DNA of 64,000 nt from Leucocoprinus leucothites (lineage: Eukaryota; Basidiomycota; Agaricomycetes; Agaricales; Agaricaceae). The notes beneath the pieces are model-generated. The model was not told the origin of the DNA. It worked only from the letters and a program-made list of their open reading frames with translations, and did not search any database. The position numbers and the translations under genes are program-made. The DNA lies in assembly GCA_013368445.1 (NCBI GenBank), contig JAACJO010000005.1, positions 1,054,001-1,118,000 on the forward strand, written 5' to 3'. Numbering within the stretch: position 1 is the stretch's first letter; each line of letters opens with the position of its first letter. Of the stretch, positions 32,701 through 44,730 are shown in pieces.

Positions 32701-33421
32701 TGTGTCTTAAACATCAGCGGATGATTGGTGGTGCTTTGGGGGATCCTTGCAGCTCAATATATCAATGGATGATGAACAAATCATGAACTCTCACCCTGGA
32801 TCTTCAAGTATAATACATAATTCTTTATCAATCCTTTATCCCTGTTCCCACTGTTATCTCTATGCTGGGAGCACGGCGACTTATCAATTTTTTAAATATT
32901 TCTCGTGACAATTATCGTTTTTTTCGTTCATATTGTTTATTGGAGCCAGGACCTTTGGGAATTCTGCCATTGCTCGTTATCGGTCACTTCTGATATGTTT
33001 CAGGACTCCTTTCTTATCTTAGACTGTGACCTACAAATTTTCTCCGTATTCATACCGAATCGCTCTGCCTTTCAGTAACCATTCATATTGTAACCTTCTT
33101 GCCATCGCATTTGTAGTTTCACAAGGGACCCAAACACTCGAGTAACAAAAATATTTTCAAGCGAAGGATACCATTTGCGAGTCCATATTTGCACCATGCA
33201 ACTAAACAAGCAAAGCATTGAGAATACAAAATACGACAAAGGAAATACTGAAATAGGAGATGGTCAAGATCAAACTTTCTCCAACCAAACAAGAATACAA
33301 ATACACTATAACCACATTCGACTAGAACGCAAGCTAACCATTTCGAATATACAAGAAAATTTGCTAGCTAGCCTTTGACCACATGAAAAGACTAAAACTC
33401 CAGCTTCTCTGGCGGAGAGCC
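32701..33421. other. intergenic region between convergent genes (~0.7 kb)
   Basis: This holds the 3' UTRs of the UDP-galactose transporter (+) and the transhydrogenase (-). It is AT-rich, with T-runs near 32880-32945. The short open frame at 33175-33378 has no coding character. I see no RNA gene or repeat. Confidence 0.55.
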
Positions 33422-36400
33422 TTAACCGCGTGTTTCTATACCACGCTTGATAGCTGTGCAGAGTAATGTGTTAGGTTCAATGGGAACGGGGATTATATCA
33501 TATCACAAACCTTCGCACGTATCCTTCGCATCTCCAAAGAGCATCTTGGTGCCAGGCATGTAGAACATAGGGTTTGGCACATCAGCTGTCAAGTCAATCG
33601 CAAGGCCTTGAGTTTTTGCACTGTCATCACAACATGGGACTCATACCGTAGCCACTAGCCAATCCGCGCTTCATGACAATAACCTGCTTGCTCTTCCATG
33701 CATGAAGGACGGGCATACCCTATTTCGTTTCAGTGATTAGCGTCAGAGCATGCTGCGGACCCATTACTCACAGCAATAGCTGACCCAGGTTCAAGAGCAA
33801 TGGGGTTGACTGTATCATTGGCACCGATAACCAGTGTTACATCAGTGTCTTTGAAATCATCGTTGATCTCGTCCATCTCAAGTACGACTGATGGCAGGGT
33901 TCAGCTACAAAGAAGGAAACAGAGAGTAGCGTTTCACCCACTATCGTAAGGGACGGATGCCTCAGCGAGAAGCACGTTGCACTGCCCAGGCATGCGCCCA
34001 GCAACTGGATGGATGGCAAACTGAGGCCGACATAGCAATAATTAGAATCTGGGACAGGGTATCCTAAGGACTTTCAAGCTTACCCGAACATTAACTCCTT
34101 TAGCTCTGAGCATGGCAGTGATTTCAGAGATGGCATACTGCGCCTTCGCGACGGCCATCCCGTATCCGACGACCTGGGCGCCAAGTGTGAGGTAGGAAAG
34201 TTACGTGAAGCAAATATAGTTACCAGGATAACACTATCAGCATTAGCCAGTGCCTCAACAGTATCCTCAACGGTGGTCTTTGTAATCGTACCCTCAATCT
34301 TGGTCTCGACCGCGCCTGCTGGTGCACTAATGCCTCCGAAGAGTACATTTGTGAGAGAGCGATTCATCGCGACACACTACACCATGTGGATTATATAGCA
34401 GAACACAAAAGCGCGAGAAAAATGACTAACCATGATGTAGGATAGAATTGAACCGCTGACGCCGATAAGAGAGCCAACGGTCACAAGAAGCGGATTGTCC
34501 AACATGAAACCTTCGGCCACGAGGGCGAATCCACTACAATAGTTATTCACGCCGGATACTCAAAAGTAGAGCCTTTTTACTCACGAATAGGCATTCAAAA
34601 CGGTGATTACGACAGCTAGAAAAACAGAACAAGCGTTAACACCTATAGGTTCTAAGGTAAGATGGGCCACCTACGCATATCAGCACCTCCGATTGCCGCT
34701 GTGGTCGTGTAGCCTTTGACGAAACTAAGGATTGTACTTGCTCCTAAGAACGAGGCAGCGACCATTGGTGTTGAAGGTACAGTGGAGATAAAGCCAGCCA
34801 TTGTGGCGGCATTGGCACCCAGGAGTGTTGAGTTGATTAAATGCTTTCCGGGAAGTGCCAGAGGCCTGCTTGATATCTTCGCAGCGAGCTTGAGGTATGC
34901 CACGATAGAGCCCGTGAAGGTGATACCACCTGATTGTTATGATATTGAGTGGGTATGATTAAGGGTATCCCCAGTACCTCCACTCACCGATGACAACCCC
35001 GAGGTAAGCGGTGACCATATGTAGGGTAGAAAGATGAGAGACATCTTGCAACACACTGCCGATACTAGTTAGAACAGCCGATAAACCAACGATAGAGTGG
35101 AGCATCGCAACAGTCTGGGGCAATTCTGTGGCCGTCACGCGACGTCCAATAATAGCTCCCAGAAGACTTCCAATGGCAGCAACACCTGCAAATTGTCCGA
35201 TAACTTCTGTTGGGAAACCGACGGCAGCCAAGGAAGTGAGAACACCAGATCCGACACCAAGGATACCGAGAATGTTTCCTTGCCGGGCAGTAGTTTGAGA
35301 AGCAAGTCCAGATAGAGAACCTAAGGTCATCATGAACAAAAATTCTAGACAATGCGCTTAGGAGCTCATACCAATGCAAAGAATGCTGCTCGTCAAGTAG
35401 CCCGCTTGAACGAGCCCCGCCATCCCGGTGCTTGCCGCAGCAAGGAAGCCGCCAGTGAATACGGTTGCAGGGATAGCATAGAGCCAAGGATACTCCGGGG
35501 GATCAGATGGACCTGAATCATGAATGAGAAAGAAGGACGAACAACGGCATCGCACTCACGTTTGAACATATCAAGCATACGTTTGGTGATTATGAAACCA
35601 CCAGATACGTTGATTGTAGCAAGTAAAACAGCAAGAGCACCGAGGGTTTGAGGTATGGTACCAGGGAGATAGCCACCACCCATGACGAACATACCAGCCA
35701 CACCGACCTACGAGTTCTTTGAGTCCTTTTCTCGTAAAGTGAATACACCGGGCCTCACCAGTCCAGAGATCGCATTGGTGACTGACATGAGAGGGGAATG
35801 TAAAGCAGGAGTAACACCCCAGATGACCCTGGAGAATTTATGAAAAGCCGCGCAAATACTGGATCAAAATATATTTACCTGTAACCAACCAAACCCGCAA
35901 GGCCAAAAGTGAAGAAGCTATCCATGAACGCAGTACCAGTGGCCTTTCCTAAAGCAACAGCAGTGCCCATTCCCCCGCTGACCAGAGCTACCTCTCTTGT
36001 TGCCTTTTGCCATGGAGTGATGGCCACGGATGCCGCTTTTTCCGCCGCAGTTGGTGTAGGGGGAGGCGTAACAGGCGGAGGAAGCGGACGAGGCACTGGA
36101 GGCAGGATTTCACCTTTGTGAACTACAATTGCACCGCGAACAACCTCATCTTCGAGGTCGATTAGATATCGACCATCACCCCCCACGGATAACAAAAATT
36201 TAGTCACGTTATTTGAATACAACGTAGAGGATTGGGTTGGCAGTCTGGAAGGTAAATCCGTGTAACCTATGCGAAATATTGAGAACCCGACGACAGTATG
36301 GTTCCAGAGCACTCACCGATAACCGTAACCCCATTATGAACTGCAATTTCTCCAGGAATAGTGGCTTCACAATTGCCACCAGCTTCAGCTGCTAGGTCAA

Positions 36401-37794
36401 CGACCACAGATCCTTGTTTCATCACAGCGAGCATTTCATTAGTGATTAATTTTGGGGCTGGTTTTCCGGGAATAAGAGCCTAATGTGTGAGAGGGTAAGC
36501 AGATGGCAACGACTAACTTGGTCGGACTGACAGTAGTGATTACGATATCCACGTCCTGACATTGTTCCTTGAACAGAGCCATCTCTGCAGCGATGAACTC
36601 CTTAGACATAACCTTTGCGTATCCACCTGCACCACTTCCATCTTCCTTGATGTCGACTTCCAAGAATTCGGCACCAAGGGATTGGACTTGTTCGCGAGCG
36701 GCAGGACGTGTGTCGAAACCTCGAACAATAGCACCGAGTCGTCTTGCCTGTCCCCTCGTCAGGACGAGAGCTGCGACAGAAGGCGTAGATAAAGGCGTAC
36801 AGTGACTATGGCACTCAAGCCAGCAACACCTGCTCCAATAACCAGGACTTTTCCAGGAGGAATCTAAGCCTTGTCAGCACATGTGCTCAAGAACACATTG
36901 AGAGTATGTATACCTTGCTGTGGAGGAATCAGAAAGAGGAATAAGTAAAGGTTTCAGAACTCACCCAGCAGCAGTGACTTGACCAGTCAAGAATCTACCG
37001 AAATGATTAGAAGCCTCTAAGACAGCCTTGTACCCCGCAATATTAGCCATAGAGCTGATAAGAGCAAGTCAACGCTTATTTGGAGTAGAAGTCTGAGGTA
37101 CTTGCCTCAGAGCGTCAAAAACTTGAGCACGCGAAATTCGGGGTATCATGTCCATCTATCGATTTCAAATGAGATCCCGAGCACTACTATATCGACTAAA
37201 CGTACCGCAAAAGCGTTGGTTTTACGTTGCGCAAGGGTATCAACGATTGCCTTGTTTTGTGCTGGATAAAGGAAGGAAATGACAGTGCTACCCTCTTTGA
37301 TTTTTTCGACTTCCTGGCCTGCCAACGGGGGCCGGACTTTCAGCAAGATGTCTGATTGCTTGAACAGCTCGTCCCTAGCCACGAGGGTGGCACCAGCCGC
37401 AGCGTAATGTTCATCCAGGAACTGCGCTCCAGCGCCGGCGTTGCGCTCAACGAGAACTTTAGTAAACCCTTTCTTACGCAACAAGGCAGCGTTCTGGGGA
37501 GTGAGAGACACTCTTCGTTCATTCGGAAAGATTTCACGAGGAATACCGACAGTTAGTGAGGAATAGGGAACTCCCTGGGGTTCAGGTGCAGCTTTGTTGG
37601 CACTGTCGCTCCAGCGATGAGCAGTGGTTTGAAAGCATCGATAGCCTAGGAGAAGATGAGGCGTTGGTGGCTTGTTTGTAGTGGATCAAAGAAGGAAACT
37701 TCCAACCTCGTTTGGGCAACCTGGCAGAGATGACGGACGTAAAGTGTGGTCCTCGAATTGCCATCTCTAAGGCATGAGACGGCCCTCGAGCCAT
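33422..37794 (-). CDS. NNT: mitochondrial proton-translocating NAD(P) transhydrogenase (NNT)
   Basis: A long multi-exon gene from ATG 37794 to the TAA complementary to 33422-33424. The N-terminus ([20 protein letters not shown]) is a plausible presequence and splices to [20 protein letters not shown], the start of domain I (NAD-binding). Domain I continues [24 protein letters not shown] text and the alpha hinge. Domain II follows with many membrane helices ([40 protein letters not shown] with [38 protein letters not shown]). The end ([20 protein letters not shown]) is the NADP-binding domain III. So the alpha and beta chains are fused in the animal-type order dI-dII-dIII. NNT uses the proton gradient to make NADPH from NADH. 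More than 15 introns; not every splice site was fixed. Confidence 0.92.
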
Positions 37795-39113
37795 GCTGCC
37801 TAAGAGACCTGGTGGTAAGTAGTATGCAAAGAGTGGTGACCTGGCAAGCGACTTCTGACAAGGTGCGGTTGATTTCGACGACCTTTGGGAGTTGTTGGGC
37901 TAGGTTCCTTGAATAGAACGGCCGTATCGAGCCGTTGTATAGATTCAAGTGTGGGGTGTGAGAAGCCGGGCCGTGCACGTGCAACTTCCTCGGCCAGTCG
38001 CCCCTATCAACCGCCAAGCACTCAACATTGACACCCTACTGTCGTTAATCTTTGGGTGCCTCTTCTCAAGTGCTTACCACAATACCAATCGATGATGTTT
38101 CCTGCCCCCCATTTCTAGCCTTGACACCAGCAAAAAACCACCTAATAAAGGTAACCCAATGGGCTCCGCCAGCAGCAGTGCCACCAAGAAAGAAAGCCAC
38201 TTTTAGTTATATAATTCTCAGGATCAGGTGGTCTGGAAGGACTGGTTTCGCCTGAATTCTTCCCAGTGGCCCAAAGAAGAAAGATGACCATGTTGAAAGC
38301 ATCGATACCACTTGATAGGCGCCGTTACCAGTCATGGTCGTAAACAGGCAAAAATAAATTGTGTACCTTTTGCTCGATTTTCCGACAATGAGGACGGCAT
38401 ATGAGTGGGCCACTCGTAAGAAGGGCCTCTAGCAAGGATCGACGATGAAGATAGCACAAAGTGGACCAGCCGATGAGGCACAGAACTTGTGCTTGGAAGC
38501 TTGTCTTAGAAGTCCAGAAGCCAGAGTTCAACGTCAACATTCGAGGCTAGCCGCTGGGTCATCTTACATACTGGTGCATCATTAGGATCAACAAGGAACC
38601 GACTACCTGAGCCGGTCCTGACCCCTCCAAAACTCCATAACGTGGTCAAAGGTCTACACCTATCACCCACGTTCCCGCATCCTGTCGTCACGGGTTCCCA
38701 TGTGTTCGGAGACTCGTATCAGTCCCTAGTTGATCCTTTCTGACTGATACTGACGAGTATGCAGTGATGGACTTGAGAACATTCTACAATTGGAGCTGGT
38801 TATCAAGAGTTCCGATGCCGAGTCTCGAGTTTTATCCGATATCCTGACACACGGACCACGAGGTCGGTCTCGAAATGGCTCCGCAAGATGGCCTTCAATG
38901 GGTCCCGGTCAAAAGGAATATGGAAGACAACCTCGAAGACTAGGACGATAATGACCTTGTATATATATCGAATACATCCACGGGAGACTGTCAACAGAAC
39001 CCCCAATATTATCAAGAAATACATAAACATGACATGACTATCCTACAGAACTAGAATACGGTCAGGATGACGCATGACCTGAGAGTGTGAAAGGACGCAC
39101 CTGGCCCCGCTTC
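37795..39113. other. intergenic region (~1.3 kb)
   Basis: This lies between the NNT start (-) and the aldolase stop (-). It contains the NNT promoter. Several minus-strand frames of 60-120 codons (for example 37646-38017, 38207-38413) show no family resemblance or consistent splicing; I treat them as chance. No repeat or RNA gene seen. Confidence 0.5.
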
Positions 39114-40381
39114 TCAGTTCACAGGCTTGCCGCTGAGCTCCCGTTCAAGGCGAACCAAATCCTGCGTGTGGCGATGCTCCCAGAGAATCCTGCCAGCAGC
39201 ACTGTCCATAGGAGGCAAGGGCTTGCGGGGGACACCACCATAGCCATAGAGACGCTCGAGCAGAAACTTTGTACCAGCGATGGAGGCCTTGGCAATGGTG
39301 TAATCAGCCCGTGCCACTATCCCCTGTATTCTTTGAGCTTCCGGTAGTACCGATAGGTCCTTACGAGCGGCCTGAGACAACTGGAAGAGCCTAGCAATGG
39401 AATGCTGGTAGGTGAGGGTATTTTAGTGTATGTTTACAGATGTAGGATATGCAGAGGACATACAGGGGCGACATTAGCAAGACCGGTAATGGCACCCTGG
39501 GCATCGACGAAGGTTGAGGGCGTGAGGAAATCGGCGAATCCGCCTAAAACGAGGAAAGGCGCATTGGCATTTCGACGAGGGTGTTCAGCCGCGAAAGAGG
39601 GATAGGAAACTTCATCGGCGATACGGGTCAACTTGCCAACATTTCCGCATCTATATGAGGCCGGCGGGTGAGATAAAACCTCAGAAGCTGAAGCAGAGAC
39701 GTACGTGAGTTTGACGCCGCAAATATTCGGACATTCCTTGGCCAAATCTGTGATTAAGTCGGAGTCGAGATCAATTCCTCCACTTGCTCCGGGGACTGTC
39801 AATGAGCTGAGATATTATTTCCTGGGGAACAAGGTCGATTTAACTCACAGTTATATATCATGACAGGAACAGGACTCTTCTCGGAAACCTCGATCCAGTA
39901 AGCTTTCAGGGCCTCCCGATGTGTTGCCAAGACGCCGGCAAAATATCCGCTCGCAATAACAAGAACGTAGTCAGCACCAGCAGCTGCCGCCTCCTTAGTT
40001 AACTCGATGGTTTCCCTCGTGCTGCCTGCTCCTGTGCCTGCTATAATTGGCAAATCTGTCAAGCCTGCCCTGTCCAAAGCCTTCCTGGCCGACTGAATGA
40101 GCGTCACCCTCTCAGCATGAGAGAGGTGGGATGCTTCTCCCATGGACCCAGCAATGACGGGAGCAACGCCAGCCAAGCCAGTTCGAGACACCTGGGCTTC
40201 GAACGAAGTTAAATCTGAGGTCACGGAAGTTAGATATTAGGACGACGGCCATATCGACAAATCACTCACCGAGGTCCTCGCTATCAGGTAAGAAAAAGGT
40301 TGGAATAGGAGCGAAGATGCCTGCCTTCAAGGGCCGGGAGGTAGAATGTCCGTTTATTCCGTTGACACCGTTCGTGGCCAT
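39114..40381 (-). CDS. DapA/HOGA-family class I aldolase (dihydrodipicolinate synthase-like)
   Basis: The start is ATG 40381 (MATNGVNGINGHSTSRPLKA), the stop at 39114-39116. Exons 40270-40381 and 39849-40214 are certain. Later joins give MIYNFPGASGGIDLDSDLI and ICGVKLTCGNVGKLTRIADE. TIM-barrel DapA/NAL family features are visible: GIFAPIPTFF near the N-terminus, VAPVIAGSMGEASHLSHAER (the GSTGE-type loop), the Tyr of MIYN and the Schiff-base Lys in CGVKLT. Fungal members of this group are called 4-hydroxy-2-oxoglutarate aldolase- or L-KDG aldolase-like; they cleave or join pyruvate and an aldehyde. The C-terminus (LYGYGGVPRKPLPPMDSAAG) is characteristic of the fungal branch. The exact substrate cannot be read from sequence. 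Confidence 0.88.
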
Positions 40382-40441
40382 AGCTTTGGAGTCAGTTGAC
40401 GGCTTGGGGGTAAAGGAGCGGGGAGATTTCGAAAAGTGCCA

Positions 40442-40452
40442 TTATATATAAA
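40442..40452 (-). promoter_or_regulatory. TATA box of the aldolase gene
   Basis: On the minus strand TTTATATATAA lies about 60-70 bp upstream of ATG 40381, a suitable place for a fungal TATA element. Fungal genes with such boxes tend to be inducible, which would fit a carbon-catabolic aldolase; that link is inference. Confidence 0.5.
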
Positions 40453-41354
40453 GGCATCGCCGGGGGTGGTTGGGGCAATGGTTCGGTCCGGAAAGGGCGG
40501 ACCGAGATTAAGAAGCTGGCAATGCCCGGACCGTTCAGAGATTTCTCCGTTCCTGTAGTCAATAAGTTCTATGTGTCTATTTTTGGCAGACACGGGGCGA
40601 CTCCGCCCTGTCTGGTAAAAGCTTGTAAACCCACACATGTACAAAAATTGCAGCCGACATGCGAAGAGATTTGACAAGCCTGTTAATGTTTTGGTTTATC
40701 CTTCAGCTAAAAATCGTCTTGAGCTTGCTTAGACCGTTGAAAAGAGAACACAGGCTGTCAGCAAGACCTACTATCGGAGAGCCCGAAAGAAGAGTAAGAC
40801 TAACCTACGGGGCTGATGAACATGTGAAACAAGCCTTGAGATTACCAGAGTATTAGACAGCTAGATGGCAGCAGATGCGCTGAGGCTTCCGTAAAGCGGA
40901 GCAATCAACTTCGTGAATAAGGATCACATCCGGATCCAGTAACTCGTGGGTAGTGACGAAGCGTTGAGCAATGAACACATGAGGACATGTGGCAGAACAT
41001 CAGTATATATTCCCTAGCAACTCGCCTGGTAGATACATTTAGGTCGTAGAGGTCGAATCCTCCGTCATCGTGAAACAGAAATCCAGTCTAAGGAACATGG
41101 CTTACACGACAAGTCAACAGATGCCTATGAATGGAAAAAGGTTTTAGCCTAAACTTTCGCACTAAAAGCTAATACCTACGAACGGTGGCATACTAAGTGG
41201 GAATATGGTGATGCTTAGCATGTCCCGTGAGCGATTGGAAAAAAGAGAAGGGTATCTAGTTTCAATCATCTGTGCGAATACGAAGACTTGTGATCCTGAA
41301 TTGTTATTAATTCTACCGAAGTTTGTGATAGATGAGGCTCACTTGAAGGCGGAT
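40453..41354. other. intergenic region (~0.9 kb)
   Basis: This sits between the aldolase promoter (-) and the 3' end of the Pus4 gene (-). I inspected a T-arm-like string near 41050 for a tRNA and rejected it. No other supported feature; the open frame at 40659-40856 has no coding character. Confidence 0.5.
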
Positions 41355-42532
41355 TTATTTGTCGATCACTTCCAATCGATCCAGTACGCTCCTTTCCCAC
41401 TGAGTCCAGCCGTCTTCATCGGTTTCCCGTGAGGTGGCCAGAGCCTTTTGGAAAACATCCCAAGGTAGGCATGAGATGTCCCCTTCTTCAGACGGATCAC
41501 CCATGACGAATTTTCCTTGTCTCGACCGCGTTAACGTTACAACATGACCCGCAGAGTTCAAGTGGTGAGCCAGGTCATGGACGATAGAGCGAACGTATGT
41601 ACCGCCGGAAACCTTCATCTTCAAGACGAACGCAGCAGGGCTCTCCTTTTCACCAGGTGTCTCAATTTCGTCTTTGAGTGATACGTCGTTCTCAACGCTC
41701 TTAAGAGCCATCTCCATGGCCATCTTCTCATCATTGTTGAGTGACTCTTTGGGCCAAGCGAAGGCGTGATCTTGTCCCTTCCATTCAACAAGCTCCAGCG
41801 CGTGCACTGTCACCTTTCGTGTCTCAATGGGACGTGGAAGCGGTATGCCTTCCCTGGCGTATTCATATAAAGGCTTGCCGTCCATTTTTAATGCCGAGAA
41901 GCTGTTTATAAATATATCAGTGGGGTCTCATCTACACGCGATGTAGCTTTGTGCTTTTACATTGGTGGTGTTTGTGAGATCTCACCCGTGAACTTGGGTA
42001 GCGCGGCCTCAACTTTCTCCCTGGTGACATGATGCCAAGGAGCAAGGCGTACGCGTTTCCCTTCGCTATCGTAGGTATCTGTTTCGCATCCGAGCAGGCA
42101 AGTCGTGTAATACTCCTGTCACCCATCTGTGAGCAACAAGAATCGACAAAAAGCTGAAGGTCGGGCACCTTCGTACAGCCCAAAAACTGACTCAGATGCT
42201 TTGTTCCCCTCCCAACCCCGACAACTATAATTCCGTATATCATTTTGAGGAATAAATTCCGCTCGCTCGAACACCAACGTACCAAGAACACCGTCCGCCA
42301 ACGGATCCAGTGTTCCGCCTTGTCCAATTTTTACTGGGTCTGTTCTATTCCGTTTTTTGGAGTGCTTCTTGGATTGGTCAGGTTTTTCAAGTTTATCTGG
42401 TTCGACAAACAAGCGAGATTTCCGGATGAGCTTCTTCAAATCTTCCAAAACAGACATGCTTGTGGGGCCAGATGGCTTGACAATCCCAAACAGCCCAGAA
42501 AGTGGAAGAGGTGGTACAGAGACCTTCGGCAT
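41355..42532 (-). CDS. PUS4: tRNA pseudouridine-55 synthase Pus4 (TruB family)
   Basis: Four exons (42283-42532, 42169-42224, 41961-42115, 41355-41901) join in frame to about 335 aa. Pus4 isomerises U55 in the T-loop of tRNAs (nuclear and mitochondrial in yeast). The opening LPLSGLFGIVKPSGPTSMSV and the catalytic motif KIGQGGTLDPLADGVL, whose Asp is the nucleophile, are diagnostic. After splicing the text runs VVGVGRGTKHLSQFLGCTKE then YYTTCLLGCETDTYDSEGKR, FTGEISQTPPIFSALKMDGK and SGGTYVRSIVHDLAHHLNSA, matching TruB motifs in order. A short insert of basic residues (KKHSKKRNRTD) precedes the catalytic loop, as in fungal Pus4. The introns are 55-60 nt, GT-AG. Confidence 0.94.
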
Positions 42533-42886
42533 CGTTCAGAAGGTAGTAAAAGAGAATATCTTGTGTTAAAAAGAAGAAATTGAAGGAAACAGGAGTAAGT
42601 AGAAGATAGTGCAAAGGCCAGGTTTACTTTGGCATGGTCTGTAGTTTGTTCTCGTAAATCTTGTCTGTGAGAAAGATTTCGGCACTAATTGATGGAATCA
42701 CCGGCAGAACTAAGGACCCTTGCGGTGCTGATCCTCTACAAGGAGGTAACCCTGGAAAACTCCTCACGCTTCTCATGCTCACATGGCTCGCTCTCAATGT
42801 GATTAATTACGGATGAAAGTTTGTGTATGTAAGTGTATGTAAAGCAAACCGAGTCACTTGTGCATTGATTCTGACTTCTCACCTTG
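42533..42886. other. divergent intergenic region (~0.35 kb)
   Basis: This holds the promoters of Pus4 (-) and the acyltransferase-like gene (+). I see no TATA box or repeat. Confidence 0.5.
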
Positions 42887-44633
42887 ATGTTGTCCTCTCC
42901 TTGGACCTTCGAACAACCATCAACCTACGTTCGCCCTCTAGGCTTGACAGAACAAATCTTCTATTGGGATGGTTTGTTCGAGGGGACAGCCGACTCGGTA
43001 GTGTCGGCAGAAATAGAATTACGGAGACTTGACCTGGAGTCAACAATTTCACCTGCCAATATCCAGCGGGCGTGGATATCTCTCAAAGCTGAATTTCCTT
43101 TACTCGGCTCGCGCATCGTTAAGCGTCCCGACCAGTCTCTCTGGTTCGCTGTGGATGGAGACCGACTACGGGCTTGCGGCCCGGGGGAACTTCATTTTCA
43201 TGATGTCGTCTCCGCTGAAGAAGCGCAAACCATCTCCTCAAATATCCCCAATTCCGCGAGACTCCTCTCAACAGACCTATTAGCATGTCTCTTAATATTC
43301 CGTCGGACCGATGACTTGAAACGCTTCCACGTCTTGATCCACGCTGCTCATGCGATAACCGACGGGATTGCAAATGCCACGCTGTTGAGAACATTTCTCG
43401 ATAAGCTCTCAAGTGCCAATTCCGGCGTCGAGACATGGAACATCAGAGATCGACTTGCCTTATCATCATCTTGTGACGACCTCAACCCATTTCACCGCCT
43501 GAGCGCTGCTCAAAAGAGGTGGCGTCTTGCCATTGGCGCAGTAGTTTGGCATAACCGCGTGTCTAGGCTTCGCGTATGTGGTATAATCTCTCCGGTATCC
43601 TTTCGTACTGAACTTTTGGTCTTCGCAGGGCGGACATACTTTGCCATGTCATGTCTCCAACGCCACCACATATCAACCAGCGGGCTCTGGAAATATTCAG
43701 ACGACTTTCACAAAGGAAGAAACACAAGGCGTTATCCAAGGATGTCGCCAGCTTGGGATGACATTCGGGTCCGTGTATCCTATTGCCGGCCAGGTGGCAT
43801 TAACACGCCTGCTTTGTCGAAAATATGTTCTCGGCGAGATTAGCGAAGAAGAATGGGAATTCCGAAAGAGAGAACCCATGATCACAGCCGGCCCTCTCAA
43901 CCTACGGCCATTCTTAGACAGAGAATGGTACAACAAAGGAGGTGCAACGAATGCTTCCCTCGCAATAGGTTTCTATTTTTACCACCTCCCTTATATGCCT
44001 CTTGGATCTGCAAGCAACATTAAATATGGATCTCCTGTCCCATCCTATGACGAACTTTTGTCAAGGAGACGTTTTGCCCATCGATGTGTTTTAGTCAAGA
44101 AAGAGGCTGACCGAGTTTTGCGGAGCCCTCTTCAGTATGAGATAGGTGTAGCGAGGTTTCCGGCGAGGATAGCTGGTGGGAAGGAGGTCGCTGAGAATTG
44201 GAAGCACAAATTGCTCCTCAATAGCCCCTCTGACCGTCGGCCCTGGTCTGCACAAGAAATGGCAACCAAAGGGCTGGTATTGGGGCATGGGGGATCCAGC
44301 TTTGGCAATGTCAGTCGGACAGTTAGACTCACTTCACGTCAGTGGCTGGCAGTGGCTAACATGTTTCTCTAGACTGACGGCTTATACCCTGAATTTTACC
44401 CTTTGTCGGGAAGCAAGCCCGTTTTGCGACATGTCAGCACAAGCGTTGGCCTCCACACGCGTCCCCGAGAGTTATACCTCGGTGCAGCATCTGGTCGTGG
44501 GCAGTTGCGCATTAACGTTTACTATGATACCAAAGTTTACGACGCTGACCTCGTAAAGGAATGGTTGGCTGAAGTAAAAGCTGCCATTCAGCACTATCTC
44601 TTCCCCCGAAATTTCACTTCTAGCCGGCTCTAA
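42887..44633 (+). CDS. CAT/BAHD-like acyltransferase with HxxxD motif
   Basis: Three exons (42887-43573, 43629-44309, 44373-44633) give about 542 aa. The start is the first ATG, MLSSPWTFEQPSTYVRPLGL. The N-terminal half has the layout of the chloramphenicol-acetyltransferase/condensation fold: NIQRAWISLKAEFPLLGSRI, a beta-hairpin, then FHVLIHAAHAITDGIANATL, whose HAITDG at residues 155-160 fits the catalytic HxxxDG. The C-terminal half (QLRINVYYDTKVYDADLVKE) resembles the closing strand and helix of fungal acyltransferases such as trichothecene acetyltransferases or alcohol acetyltransferases. No BAHD DFGWG motif is visible. The substrate is unknown; no biosynthetic gene cluster surrounds it. 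Confidence 0.75.
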
Positions 44634-44730
44634 TATAGCCTCATCTAACTAGGCTCAGGGGTTATAAAATGTCCTTATATCAGATCTAGTCCTTCCACAA
44701 GTTGTTCTCTAACCATTATAACAAATAGAA

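Noticed and set aside
38207..38700. Minus-strand frames between the transhydrogenase and aldolase genes
   Set aside because: They do not join to each other in frame and resemble no family.
41030..41090. Possible tRNA: a T-arm-like string (GAGGTCGAATCCTC) near 41050
   Set aside because: The T-stem pairs poorly around a standard 7-nt loop, and I could not find a matching acceptor stem, D-arm and anticodon arm at tRNA spacing.
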